Origin: Devosia sp. 67-54
GTDB taxonomy: Bacteria; Pseudomonadota; Alphaproteobacteria; Rhizobiales; Devosiaceae
NCBI RefSeq assembly: GCF_001899075.1
Contig: NZ_MKVA01000011.1
Coordinates: forward strand, 776,212-840,211
Reading direction: 5' to 3'
Length of the DNA stretch: 64,000 bases
Both the position numbers and the translations under genes were made by a program. Positions 1 to 10,087 of the stretch are shown piece by piece. Position 1 is the first letter of the stretch; each line of letters begins with the position of its first letter. The notes below the pieces were generated by a model. That model had not been told where the DNA came from. It was given only the letters and a program-made list of their open reading frames with translations, and made no database searches.

Positions 1-515
1 TGTCGGCCGATTCCGCCTCGGGCGGCTTCATCGTTCCCAACGACCATGTCGACGTCATCCTGACCCGCAACTCCTCCGGGGGCGAGACGTCCGAAACGCT
101 GCTCTCCAACGTGCGCGTGCTCGCCATCAACACCCGCCTGGGCGAGACCGGCAAGACCGGATCGGCCGACGACGGCAGCAGCGACGACAACGGCCAGGGT
201 CCCAAATCGCAGGTCTTCGCCAACTCCGCCATCGCCACGCTGGAGCTCGATCCGGTGCAGGCCGAAACCATCATCAATGCGACGTCGGTCGGCCGGCTGT
301 CGCTGGCGCTGCGCTCGATCGTCGATTTCGCGCAGGCCAATGACGACGACGCCCAGCTCAAGCGCAACGCGCCGATCCGCATCATCCGCTACGGCCAGGA
401 CACCAGCGTCATGACCGGCCAGGCCGCCGCCGGCGGCGGCAGCGACGCCAGCGTCAATCCGGCAAGCTTCAAAGCGCCGAGCGTCAGCGTCGGCACCCAG
501 GTCACACCAGAATGA
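1..515 (+). CDS. cpaB: Flp pilus assembly protein CpaB, C-terminal part (5' end outside window)
   Basis: The frame is open from the left edge of the window (codons in phase with position 3) to a TGA at 513-515, so only the C-terminal 170 or so residues are present. The visible start, GFIVPNDHVDVILTR, is the conserved segment of the RcpC/CpaB family, in which SAF-like domains are followed by a region placed in the periplasm around the secretin. A Gly/Ala-rich tail ends the protein. CpaB is thought to stabilise or gate the CpaC secretin of the Flp (Tad) pilus machine; that role comes from the family, not from this sequence. The stop overlaps the ATG of the next gene (ATGA), as expected for a cpaBCEF operon. 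Nothing can be said about its promoter or signal peptide. Confidence 0.9.
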   Translation, partial: SADSASGGFIVPNDHVDVILTRNSSGGETSETLLSNVRVLAINTRLGETGKTGSADDGSSDDNGQGPKSQVFANSAIATLELDPVQAETIINATSVGRLSLALRSIVDFAQANDDDAQLKRNAPIRIIRYGQDTSVMTGQAAAGGGSDASVNPASFKAPSVSVGTQVTPE

Positions 516-1951
516 GGCGCGAGGTCGACATGACGAGCGTTCGCAAGATGAACCGTGCCCGACTGGTTTCGCCGCGCCGACTGCTGCTTGCGGTGGTCGC
601 CGCCGGGCTGTGCCTGGCGCCCGTCGCGGCCTGGGCGCAGCAGATCAAGTCGAGCCCGACCTATATCCGGGTCGCCGACTATCCGGCCGGGGTGCGCCAG
701 CAATTGGTGCTCGACGTCAACAAGTCGACGATCATCGACCTGCCGACCAGCGCCGGCGAGGTCATCGCCAGCCAGCCCGCGGTCGCCGCGGTGGTGATGC
801 GCACCAAGACCCGCGCCATCGTGCAGGCGGTCGCCGGCGGCGACACCAACATCCTTTTCCTCGACGGCGCCGGCAACAATATCGCGACCTTCGACGTCAA
901 GGTGGTGCAGCCGCGCTCCGACGTCGGCAACGCCCTCGAAGCGGCCATCGCCCGCAACCTGCCGGGCTCGCACATCCGCGTCGAATCCGTGACCCTGGGC
1001 GGTACCAACCGCGTGGTGCTGTCGGGCAGCGCGCTGTCGCAGGACGATGTCGACAAGGCCAAGCTCATCGCCGTGCAGTTCGCCGGCGGCGCCGACAACG
1101 TCGCCAGCATCGTCAACGTCGCCGGCAACCAGCAGGTCATGCTGAAGGTGACCGTGGCCGAAGTCGATCGCACCGCCATCAAGCAGCTCGGCCTCGACCT
1201 CAACGTCACCGCCTCGGGCGGCCTCATCACCGGCCTCGTCAACACCCCCAACGCCAGCCTCGGCGATGTGTCGGGCGGCTCGCCGATCAGCACCGTCACG
1301 GCCGGCGCCAATATCGGGCCGCTGTCGATCAGCGCCACGCTCAAGGCGCTGGCCCGCCGCAATGCCCTGCGCACCCTGGCCGAGCCGACGCTGACCGCCT
1401 TCTCCGGCCAGCCGGCGGAGTTCCTGGTGGGCGGCGAAGTGCCCTACACCACCTCGGACGGCAACGGCCACGTCATCACCGCCTTCAAGGAATACGGCGT
1501 GAAGCTCAACTTCACCCCGACCGTGAAGTCCAACGGCAATATCGGGCTGATCGTCGACACCAACGTCTCCGAGCCCGCCGGCGGCGGCGCCGTCACCGAG
1601 CGTGGCGCCAAGACCACGGTCGAGATCCCGGCCGGCTGCACGCTCGCCATCGGCGGCCTGCTGCAGGAGAACGAAAAGCATGAGCTGTCGCAGATGCCCG
1701 GCCTCGGCGACATCCCGATCCTGGGGGCGCTGTTCCGCTCGCGCGACTACGTGCACCAACAGACCGAGCTCGTGATCATGGTGACGCCGGTGATGGCCGA
1801 GTTCGGCCGGCCCCAGCTGCCCACCGACAATTATGCGATCGCCGGCGACGCCGAGGCCATCTTCCTCGGCCACCTCGAGAAGCAATATGGCGTCGGCAAC
1901 AATGGCATGCGCGGCAGCTACCAGGGATCGGTCGGATTTATCCTCGACTGA
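512..1951 (+). CDS. cpaC: Flp/Tad pilus secretin CpaC
   Basis: Outer-membrane secretin of the type IVb (Flp) pilus machine, 479 aa from the first start. A signal peptide runs to about residue 42 (…AAWAQQ). It is followed by the pilus/BON-type N-terminal domains, including a stretch beginning YIRVADYPAGVRQQLVLDV, and a C-terminal secretin domain with the typical VPIPV-like region (GEVPYTTSDGNG) and the GLLQENEKHELSQMPGLGDIPILGALF-type motif near the end. The start at 512 overlaps the cpaB stop by ATGA. A second in-frame ATG at 530 has purine-rich sequence (GAGG) just upstream and is equally plausible; it would shorten the leader by 6 residues. Length is typical of rhizobial CpaC. No cpaD gene lies between this gene and cpaE. 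Confidence 0.95.
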   Translation: MRREVDMTSVRKMNRARLVSPRRLLLAVVAAGLCLAPVAAWAQQIKSSPTYIRVADYPAGVRQQLVLDVNKSTIIDLPTSAGEVIASQPAVAAVVMRTKTRAIVQAVAGGDTNILFLDGAGNNIATFDVKVVQPRSDVGNALEAAIARNLPGSHIRVESVTLGGTNRVVLSGSALSQDDVDKAKLIAVQFAGGADNVASIVNVAGNQQVMLKVTVAEVDRTAIKQLGLDLNVTASGGLITGLVNTPNASLGDVSGGSPISTVTAGANIGPLSISATLKALARRNALRTLAEPTLTAFSGQPAEFLVGGEVPYTTSDGNGHVITAFKEYGVKLNFTPTVKSNGNIGLIVDTNVSEPAGGGAVTERGAKTTVEIPAGCTLAIGGLLQENEKHELSQMPGLGDIPILGALFRSRDYVHQQTELVIMVTPVMAEFGRPQLPTDNYAIAGDAEAIFLGHLEKQYGVGNNGMRGSYQGSVGFILD

Positions 1952-1988
1952 TCATTGGACGGTAACCGTTGCGATGGAGAGTTAGAGC

Positions 1989-3266
1989 ATGAGCTTCCTC
2001 ACGCCGAACAAGGACAGCAAGCCGGCCGAGGAGCCGGCGGCTGAAGTCGCGACCGGTGCGCGGCTGCTGCCGCGGATCACCATCCAGGCCTTCTGCGAGC
2101 ACTCGCAGACCGCCGAGCTGGTCGAATCGGCCGTGCACGACCGGCGCATGTCGAAGGTCGCCCTCACCACGCACAATGGCGGGCTCGAAGGCGCCATCGA
2201 AAGCTACAAGTCGAACCCGACGCCCAACCTCATCATCATCGAGACCTCGCTGCCCACCGAGGAAATCCCCGGCGCGCTCGACCGCCTCGCCGAAGTCTGC
2301 GACGCGGCGACCCGGCTGATCGTGCTCGGCCACGTCAACGACGTGCTGCTGTATCGCGAGCTGATCCGCTCCGGCGTCTCCGAATATCTGGTGCTGCCCA
2401 CCAGCGCCCAGACCATCGTCAACGCCATCTCCGACCTGTTCGCGGCGGAAGGCGCGGCGCCCATCGGCCGCACCATCGGCTTCATCGCCGCCAAGGGCGG
2501 CGCCGGCGCCTCGACCGTGGCGCACAACGTCGCCTGGGCCATCAGCCAGCATCTGCGCCAGGACGTGCTGATCCTCGACATGGATTTGCCGTTCGGCACC
2601 GCCGGCCTCAACTTCAACCAGGACCCGCCGCACGGCATCGCCGACGCGCTGGGCGCCTCCGGCAAGGTCGACCCCACCATGCTCGACCGGCTGATGAGCA
2701 AGGCCGCCAACCACATCAACCTGCTCACCGCCCCGGCCATGCTCGACAAGACCTTCGACTATGGCGAGCGCGACTTCGAGCAGGTGCTGGAACTGGCGCA
2801 GAAGACGACGCCGGTGGTCATCCTCGACATCCCGCACGCCTGGACCGCCTGGGTGCGCCACACGCTGGCGACCGTCGACGAGATCGTCATCGTCGCCGAG
2901 CCCGATCTCGCCAACCTGCGCAACGCCAAGAACCTTGCCGATACCGTCAAGGCGCTGCGGCCGAGCGAGGCCGAGCCGCTGCTGGTCATCAACAAGCTCG
3001 GCGTCGCCAAGCGCCCCGAGATCGCCCCCAAGGAATTCGCCACCTCGGTCGAGTGCAAGCTGCTCGGCCAGATCGGCTTCGATCCGGCGACCTTCGGCAC
3101 CGCCGCCAACAACGGCCAGATGCTGGCCGAGGTGGCGGCCAACAACCGCGCCAACGACATCTTCCGCATGATCGGCATGCACGTCACCGGCCGCTCGACG
3201 CCGGAGACGGCGGGCAAGGGCGGCAGCCTCAAGCTCTCTTCGTTCCTGAAGCTCAAGAAGGCCTGA
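1989..3266 (+). CDS. cpaE: Flp pilus assembly ATPase-like protein CpaE (TadZ)
   Basis: A 425-aa CpaE/TadZ localisation factor of the Tad machine: an N-terminal receiver-like domain (about residues 30-150) followed by a MinD/ParA-type domain. The deviant Walker A is visible as AAKGGAGASTVAHN near residue 165, followed by a LILDMDLPFGTAGLNF segment (Walker A'/B region). In the family this protein helps place the pilus assembly machine in the cell. A GGAGA ribosome-binding site sits 8 nt upstream of the ATG. The stop is separated by only one base from the cpaF start, which implies translational coupling. Nothing unusual is seen apart from the absence of a preceding cpaD. Confidence 0.95.
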   Translation: MSFLTPNKDSKPAEEPAAEVATGARLLPRITIQAFCEHSQTAELVESAVHDRRMSKVALTTHNGGLEGAIESYKSNPTPNLIIIETSLPTEEIPGALDRLAEVCDAATRLIVLGHVNDVLLYRELIRSGVSEYLVLPTSAQTIVNAISDLFAAEGAAPIGRTIGFIAAKGGAGASTVAHNVAWAISQHLRQDVLILDMDLPFGTAGLNFNQDPPHGIADALGASGKVDPTMLDRLMSKAANHINLLTAPAMLDKTFDYGERDFEQVLELAQKTTPVVILDIPHAWTAWVRHTLATVDEIVIVAEPDLANLRNAKNLADTVKALRPSEAEPLLVINKLGVAKRPEIAPKEFATSVECKLLGQIGFDPATFGTAANNGQMLAEVAANNRANDIFRMIGMHVTGRSTPETAGKGGSLKLSSFLKLKKA

Positions 3267-3267
3267 G

Positions 3268-4773
<1,506 letters not shown>

Positions 4774-4780
4774 GTCCGCG

Positions 4781-5758
4781 ATGAACCCGCTGGTCTATAT
4801 CGTTCTGGGAATGGTGGGTCTGGGCGCCCTGGTGATGGCCTTCGTGCCCTCGCTGCTGGGCTCGAGCCGGGCCGACAAGCGCATGAAGGCGCTGCAGGGC
4901 GATATCCAGGCCAACCGCCGCGAGACCAGCGCCGCCCGCAGCCGCGACGAGCGCCGCAAGCAGATCGCCCAGACGCTGCGCCAGCAGAACGAGACGCTCG
5001 GCAAGGCCAAGAGGCACGTCCCGCTGCAGGACCAGCTCTACCAGGCCGGCATGAAGATCAAGGCGCGCGACTGGATCCGCAATGTGATCATCGCCGGCGC
5101 CGTCGTCACCCTGCTGTGCTGGTTCCTGCAGGTGCCGCTGTATCTGTGCCCGGTGTTCGGCATCGCCGCGGGCTATCTCGGCGGCCGCGTCTGGCTCGGC
5201 CACAAGCGCAAGCGCCACCAGAACGCCTATCTCGACGAGCTGCCCAACGCCGTCGAGGCCATCGTGCGCGGCGTGAAGTCCGGCCTGCCGCTCAACGATT
5301 CCATGCGGCTCGTCGCCAAGGAGGCCAAGGAGCCGATCAAGTCGGAGTTCCAGCGCGTGCTCGACCAGCAGGCGCTCGGCAAATCCACCACCGAGGCGGT
5401 GCAGATGCTGTTCGACCGCATGCCGCTGCCCGAGGTGAACTTCTTCGTCGTCGTCATCACCGTGCAGCAGCAGGCCGGCGGCAACCTCAGCGAAGCGCTG
5501 GGCAATCTGAGCCGCGTGCTGCGCAACCGCAAGAAGATGAAGCAGAAGATCAAGGCCATGTCGTCCGAGGCCAAGGCCTCCGCCGGCATCATCGGCTCGC
5601 TGCCCTTCATCGTCGGCATCCTGGTGACGCTCACCACCCCGGCCTACATGGTGCCGCTGTTCAGCACCACCACCGGCCAGATCTGGCTCGGCATCGCCGC
5701 CGTGCTGATGGGCATCGGCGTGTTCATGATGAACCGCATGATCCAGTTCGACTTCTAG
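4781..5758 (+). CDS. tadB: Flp pilus inner-membrane platform protein TadB
   Basis: A GspF-type inner-membrane platform protein, 325 aa. A first membrane segment lies near residues 5-25, and a charged cytoplasmic stretch with many Arg/Gln (about 30-80) follows. Two closely spaced segments at about 105-140 precede the conserved T2SSF domain (LDELPNAVEAIVRGVKSG near 150), and the protein ends in a hydrophobic C-terminus. Together with TadC it forms the platform that CpaF acts on. The start lies 7 nt after the cpaF stop, and tadC begins 14 nt downstream. Confidence 0.93.
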   Translation: MNPLVYIVLGMVGLGALVMAFVPSLLGSSRADKRMKALQGDIQANRRETSAARSRDERRKQIAQTLRQQNETLGKAKRHVPLQDQLYQAGMKIKARDWIRNVIIAGAVVTLLCWFLQVPLYLCPVFGIAAGYLGGRVWLGHKRKRHQNAYLDELPNAVEAIVRGVKSGLPLNDSMRLVAKEAKEPIKSEFQRVLDQQALGKSTTEAVQMLFDRMPLPEVNFFVVVITVQQQAGGNLSEALGNLSRVLRNRKKMKQKIKAMSSEAKASAGIIGSLPFIVGILVTLTTPAYMVPLFSTTTGQIWLGIAAVLMGIGVFMMNRMIQFDF

Positions 5759-5772
5759 GCGAGGGACCCGGC

Positions 5773-6780
5773 ATGGACCACTTCATGACCCGCGAGTTCC
5801 TGATCGCCGCCCTGGCGGCGATCGCCGCCGCCGCCGTGGTCTTCACCGTCGGCTTCTCGTTCCTGGGCAGCAGTGGCACCTCGATGAAGCAGCGCATCAA
5901 GCGCGTCGCCCTGGAGCGCGAGAAGATGCGCGCCGAGGAGATGGCGCGCCTGCGCGGCGGCAGCCAGCAGGACACGCCGCGCGGCTCCATCCGCCGCGTC
6001 GCCGGCCGCGAATACGTCACCAACGTCGTCAACCGCTTCTCGCTGCAGAAGATGTTCGCCGACGAGAACACCATCGATGCGCTGGCCCGCGCCGGCTATC
6101 GCGGGCAGGGGCCGCTCAACACCTACGTGTTCTCGCGCTTCGTCACCCCTTTCGTGCTGTTCGTGCTGGCCTTCGGCTATCTCAGCCTCACGGTGTTCGC
6201 CGAAAAGCCGCTCTACCTCAATGCGCTCTATGCGCTGGCGGTGGGCCTCGTCGGCGCCTTCCTGCCCAACCTGCTGCTCAAGAACCGCACCATCAAGCGG
6301 CAGCAATCGATCAAGCGCGCCTGGCCGGATGCGCTCGATTTGATGCTGCTGTGCGTCGAGGCCGGCATGTCGGTCGAGCACGCCTTCAAGCGCGTGGCCA
6401 AGGAAATCGGCATGCAGAGCCCCGAGCTCGCCGAGGAGATCACGCTGACCACCGCCGAGCTCAGCTTCCTCGAGGACCGCACGCGCGCCTACGAGAATCT
6501 GGGCAAGCGCACCGGGCTCGATGTGGTCAAGGCGGTGATGACCTCGCTGATCCAGGCCGACCGCTACGGCACCAGCGTCGGCACCTCGCTGCGCGTCATG
6601 GCCGAGGAAGGCCGCGAGACGCGCATGATGGAGGCCGAAAAGAAGGCCGCCGCACTGCCGCCGAAACTGACGGTGCCGCTGATCGTGTTCTTCCTGCCGG
6701 TGCTGTTCATCGTCATCATCACGCCGGCGATCATCAAGATCAGCCAGAATGGCGGCTTCAGCTTCATGGGTGGCAGCTGA
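5773..6780 (+). CDS. tadC: Flp pilus inner-membrane platform protein TadC
   Basis: The second GspF-like platform protein, 335 aa from the ATG at 5773, which has GAGGGA about 7 nt upstream. The longer upstream open frame is a shadow inside tadB. An N-terminal membrane anchor (about residues 10-30) and two middle segments (about 115-165) precede a T2SSF domain (RAWPDALDLMLLCVEAGMSV near 185). The C-terminal segment is strongly hydrophobic (VPLIVFFLPVLFIVIITPAI). It is the last gene of the pilus operon in this window and faces the tadD-like gene across a hairpin at 6784-6818. Confidence 0.93.
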   Translation: MDHFMTREFLIAALAAIAAAAVVFTVGFSFLGSSGTSMKQRIKRVALEREKMRAEEMARLRGGSQQDTPRGSIRRVAGREYVTNVVNRFSLQKMFADENTIDALARAGYRGQGPLNTYVFSRFVTPFVLFVLAFGYLSLTVFAEKPLYLNALYALAVGLVGAFLPNLLLKNRTIKRQQSIKRAWPDALDLMLLCVEAGMSVEHAFKRVAKEIGMQSPELAEEITLTTAELSFLEDRTRAYENLGKRTGLDVVKAVMTSLIQADRYGTSVGTSLRVMAEEGRETRMMEAEKKAAALPPKLTVPLIVFFLPVLFIVIITPAIIKISQNGGFSFMGGS

Positions 6781-6783
6781 GGC

Positions 6784-6818
6784 GGGAGCGCGCAGCGGCA
6801 AAACCGCGCGCTGCTCCC
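6784..6818. terminator. Hairpin between convergent tadC and tadD
   Basis: An imperfect 14-bp stem (GGGAGC-GCGC-(A)-GCGG paired with CCGC-GCGC-(T)-GCTCCC) closes a CAAAA loop directly after the tadC stop, between two convergent genes. There is no clear T-tract on either side, so termination is inferred from position and symmetry. Confidence 0.5.
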
Positions 6819-6837
6819 TGGTTGGCTGGCGTTCGAG

Positions 6838-7608
6838 CTAGCCCTTCGCGCCCTTGATCAGGTCCCAGCGGTTCTGCTGCGTCAGCAGCGCGCGGATATA
6901 GGCCATGTTGGCCTCGACCTGGTCGGGCGGCAGCTCGGCGGCGAACAGCTTGCGCGCGTCGTCGAAGCGGCCCTGCAGTCCCACCACCAGCGCCAGGTTC
7001 TGCCGGATCTGGCTGGTCGCGTGCCGCATCGTCACGGCCTTGCGCAGATGCACCTCGGCCTGGCCGAGGTCGTTGCTCATGGCGTAGCTGAGACCCATAT
7101 TGGCCTCCAGCGACGCCTCGCCCGGCGCGCTCAGCAGCGCCTGCGTGTAGATCGCCCGCGCCTCGGCATTGCGGCCGCTCTGGTCGAGGATGGCGCCCTT
7201 GACCAGAAGCGCGTTCCAGTCGGGCTGTGCCGGATTGATGGCGTCGTCGACGACGTTGAGCGCCTGGTCGAACCGGCCGCTGGCGCTCAGCGCCTTGGCG
7301 TAGGCCACCTTGATGTCGATGTCGGATTTGTAGAGCGTGACGCCGTTCTCCATCACGCTCGTCGCCTGGTCGGGCTGGCCGGCCGCACGCAGCGCCGCGG
7401 CGTAGTAGATGATCGTCGCCTTGTCGCGCGGATTGGCCTTGTAGCGCCCGGCGAGCTGGCTCAGCGCCGTCGCCTGCTGCGTCGCGCTGGCGCCGGCGAA
7501 ATCGGGCTGCGCCATGCTGGTGCGGTTGTTGGCGCAGGCGCCGAGCGCCACGGCGGCGACACCGGCAAACATCACGATGCGGAGCGTTTTGAGGCGGGCG
7601 ATACGCAC
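6838..7608 (-). CDS. tadD: TadD-like tetratricopeptide lipoprotein
   Basis: A 256-aa lipoprotein with a signal peptide ending in a lipobox (ALGAC, lipidated Cys at residue 25). It is followed by about six TPR-like helical repeats over residues 45-250 (for example AILDQSGRNAEARAIYTQAL). Family members (TadD) are pilotin-type lipoproteins needed for Flp pilus assembly. The position next to tadC supports this, although the gene is convergent and therefore separately transcribed. Another internal ATG at residue 13 would give too short a leader, so the start at 7608 is kept. It is divergent from the aminopeptidase gene with about 150 bp for two promoters. Confidence 0.85.
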   Translation of the reverse strand: MRIARLKTLRIVMFAGVAAVALGACANNRTSMAQPDFAGASATQQATALSQLAGRYKANPRDKATIIYYAAALRAAGQPDQATSVMENGVTLYKSDIDIKVAYAKALSASGRFDQALNVVDDAINPAQPDWNALLVKGAILDQSGRNAEARAIYTQALLSAPGEASLEANMGLSYAMSNDLGQAEVHLRKAVTMRHATSQIRQNLALVVGLQGRFDDARKLFAAELPPDQVEANMAYIRALLTQQNRWDLIKGAKG

Positions 7609-7761
7609 GGGCGACTCGGAATGCTGTCGACGCGAGGGCGCGCGTCACCGCCACAGCAATAATCGGTTAACCCTAATGCCCGGTTAAGGCGGCCGTTGCG
7701 GGGCCTGGCCGGCCGGCGTAAAGCTGCATCATCCGCCTCCTTCGTCGTCCCCGGTGACTCC

Positions 7762-9108
7762 ATGGCCCAGCCCAAGACCCTGCCCCTCGTCCTCGTCGAG
7801 GAGGGCGGGCTGAAGGCGGCCGGCCTCGACAAGCCGCAGGCGCAATGGGCCGCCGCCAACGGCTTTGCCGGCCAGCGCGGCCGCCTGCTGCCGCTGCCCG
7901 GCGAGGGCGGGGCGCTCGCCGGCTACCTCTTCGGCCTCGGTCCCCGCGCCGGCCGCCCGGTGCTGGTCACCGGCCTTGCCGCCGCCGCGCTCGAGGCCGG
8001 CCGCTACCGGCTCGACGGCGCCATCGGCGACGCCACCGCCGCGGCGCTCGGCTTCCGCCTCGGCGCCTACCGCTTCGACCGCTATCGCCAGCCGCGGCCG
8101 CGGCCGGAGCTGCTGTTGCCCCGGGGCGCCGACGCCGCCGAGATCGATCGGCTGGCCGACGCGGCGTTCCTCGCGCGCGATCTCATCAACACCCCGGCCA
8201 ACGATCTCGGCCCCGACGCCTTCGAGCGCGAGATCCGGGGCTTCGCCGCGCGCCACAGGATGAAGCTGCGGGCGATCGTCGGCGACGAATTGCTGAAGCA
8301 GAACTTTCCGATGATCCATGCCGTCGGCCGCGCCTCGGCGGAGGCGCCGCGGCTGCTCGACCTGAACTGGGGCCGCGCCGGCGATCCGCGGGTGACCCTG
8401 GTCGGCAAGGGCGTGACCTTCGACACCGGCGGCCTCGACATCAAGCCGGCCTCCGGCATGCTGCTGATGAAAAAGGACATGGGCGGCGCCGCCAACGTGC
8501 TCGGCCTCGCCCATGCCATCATCGACGCCGGCCTCAGGGTGCGCCTGCGCGTGCTGATCGCCGTGGTGGAGAACGCCATCGGCGGCGCGGCCTTCCGCCC
8601 CGGCGACGTGCTGCCCTCGCGCTCCGGCCAGACCGTCGAGATCGGCAACACCGACGCCGAGGGCCGCCTGATCCTCGCCGACGCGCTGACGCTGGGCGAC
8701 GAGGAGAGCCCCGAGATCATGCTCGACATGGCGACGCTGACCGGCGCCGCCCGCACCGCGCTCGGCCCCGATTTGCCGCCGCTCTATGCCACCGACGACC
8801 GCCTTGCCTCCGAGCTCATGGCGGCCGGCCTCGCCAGCGACGATCCGCTCTGGCGGATGCCGCTCTGGGCACCATACGACAGGATGATGGATTCGCGCAT
8901 CGCCGACGTGAACAACGCCAGCGCCACGCCCTTCGCCGGCTCGATCACCGCCGCGATGTTCCTCAGGCGCTTCGTGCGGAACGCCGGCGCCTGGGTGCAT
9001 CTCGACATCTTCGGCTGGGCCCCGGAGCCTCGGCCGGGCCGCCCCTTCGGCGGCACCGACCAGGGCATCCGCGCGGTCTACGGCGTGCTCAAGCAGCGAT
9101 ATAGTTGA
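7762..9108 (+). CDS. M17 family leucyl aminopeptidase
   Basis: Cytosolic two-metal aminopeptidase, 448 aa from the ATG at 7762 (an upstream in-frame ATG at 7696 would add an Arg-rich non-conserved stretch). The N-terminal domain is poorly conserved. The catalytic domain carries the metal- and substrate-binding segments VGKGVTFDTGGLDIK, MKKDMGGAANVLG and the family signature NTDAEGRL. Lengths near 450-500 aa are normal for the family. It is more like the PepB/shorter M17 enzymes of alphaproteobacteria than like E. coli PepA, so no symbol is given. The stop codon lies inside the palindrome at 9104-9118 that precedes the MarR-GNAT gene. Confidence 0.93.
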   Translation: MAQPKTLPLVLVEEGGLKAAGLDKPQAQWAAANGFAGQRGRLLPLPGEGGALAGYLFGLGPRAGRPVLVTGLAAAALEAGRYRLDGAIGDATAAALGFRLGAYRFDRYRQPRPRPELLLPRGADAAEIDRLADAAFLARDLINTPANDLGPDAFEREIRGFAARHRMKLRAIVGDELLKQNFPMIHAVGRASAEAPRLLDLNWGRAGDPRVTLVGKGVTFDTGGLDIKPASGMLLMKKDMGGAANVLGLAHAIIDAGLRVRLRVLIAVVENAIGGAAFRPGDVLPSRSGQTVEIGNTDAEGRLILADALTLGDEESPEIMLDMATLTGAARTALGPDLPPLYATDDRLASELMAAGLASDDPLWRMPLWAPYDRMMDSRIADVNNASATPFAGSITAAMFLRRFVRNAGAWVHLDIFGWAPEPRPGRPFGGTDQGIRAVYGVLKQRYS

Positions 9109-9118
9109 CATAGTCAAC
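9104..9118. promoter_or_regulatory. Candidate MarR operator (GTTGAC-ATA-GTCAAC)
   Basis: A perfect 6-bp inverted repeat with a 3-bp centre overlaps the stop codon of the aminopeptidase gene and ends 8 bp before the first ATG of the MarR-GNAT gene. Size and position fit an autoregulatory operator of the winged-helix regulator encoded downstream. The assignment is an inference. Confidence 0.5.
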
Positions 9119-9125
9119 AATATAT

Positions 9126-10064
9126 ATGACGATGTCACCCATCATGAGTGACAGCGTCATTGCCGACATCCGCGCCTTCAACCGCTTCTACACCCGCCAG
9201 ATCGGGCTCCTGAACGAGCACGTGGCGCAAAGCCGCTTCAGCCTTGCCGAGGGGCGCGTGCTCTACGAATTGAGCAAGCGCGGCCACGCGATGGGCAGCG
9301 AGCTGGCGCAATCGCTCGGCATCGACCCGGCCTATCTGAGCCGCATGCTGCGCAAATTCGTGGCCGCCGATCTCGTGGTGCTGACCCCGAGCCTCTCCGA
9401 TCGGCGCTCCAGCGAGATCGCGCTGACCCGCGAGGGCGACGCGGCGGTCGAGGAGCTCGAAGCCCTCAACGACGACGCGATCGAATCGGTGCTGCAGGCG
9501 GTGCCGGCGGCCGACCGCGCCACGCTGGTGGCCGCGATGGCGAGCATCCGCCGCATCCTCGGCGATCCGCCGGCGCCCGGCCCGGTCATCCTGCGCCCGC
9601 ACCGCATCGGCGACATGGGCTGGATGATCCACCGCCAGGCCATCCTCTACAACCGCCAGTTCGGCTGGAACATCGGCTTCGAATCGCTCATCGCCGGCAT
9701 CTACAGCCAGTTCCAGGAGGCGCCGGCGACGCCGCCCAAGGCGCTGTGGGTGGCCGAGCAGAATGGCGGCATCGTCGGCTCGGTCTTCGTCATGCCCTCG
9801 GCCGGCCTCGAGGGCTCGGCGCAACTGCGCATGCTCTATGTCGAGCGCGCCGCGCGCGGGCAGGGGGTCGGCGCCGCGCTCGTGGCCCAGGCCATAGGCT
9901 TCGCCCGCGACAACGGCTATGCCCGCATGCGGCTGTGGACCCACACAGTGCAGGAGTCCGCCCGCAAGCTCTACGCCGCCGCCGGCTTCGCCGTGGTCGA
10001 GACCATCCCGGAGGACAATTTCGGGGTGAAGATGGTGGGCGAGATCTGGGAAATGGTGTTCTAG
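9126..10064 (+). CDS. MarR-type regulator fused to GNAT acetyltransferase
   Basis: A 312-aa two-domain protein. Residues 10-150 form a MarR winged helix (SELAQSLGIDPAYLSRMLRKF recognition region, SDRRSSEIALTREG wing). Residues 155-312 form a GNAT acetyltransferase with the acetyl-CoA loop RAARGQGVGAALV and the C-terminal ARKLYAAAGF motif. Such fusions are frequent in alphaproteobacteria, but substrates are mostly unknown. Three in-frame ATGs (9126, 9132, 9144) are possible starts; the third begins directly at the conserved region. A perfect palindrome lies immediately upstream, suggesting autoregulation. It is separated by 23 bp from the convergent ghrA-like gene. Confidence 0.9.
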   Translation: MTMSPIMSDSVIADIRAFNRFYTRQIGLLNEHVAQSRFSLAEGRVLYELSKRGHAMGSELAQSLGIDPAYLSRMLRKFVAADLVVLTPSLSDRRSSEIALTREGDAAVEELEALNDDAIESVLQAVPAADRATLVAAMASIRRILGDPPAPGPVILRPHRIGDMGWMIHRQAILYNRQFGWNIGFESLIAGIYSQFQEAPATPPKALWVAEQNGGIVGSVFVMPSAGLEGSAQLRMLYVERAARGQGVGAALVAQAIGFARDNGYARMRLWTHTVQESARKLYAAAGFAVVETIPEDNFGVKMVGEIWEMVF

Positions 10065-10087
10065 TCCAGCAGGCCTTGTGCGCTGGC

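Noticed and set aside
389..1885. 498-codon minus-strand frame opposite cpaC
   Set aside because: Shadow of the high-GC cpaC codons; its protein is Gly/Arg/Ala/Asp-rich without domains.
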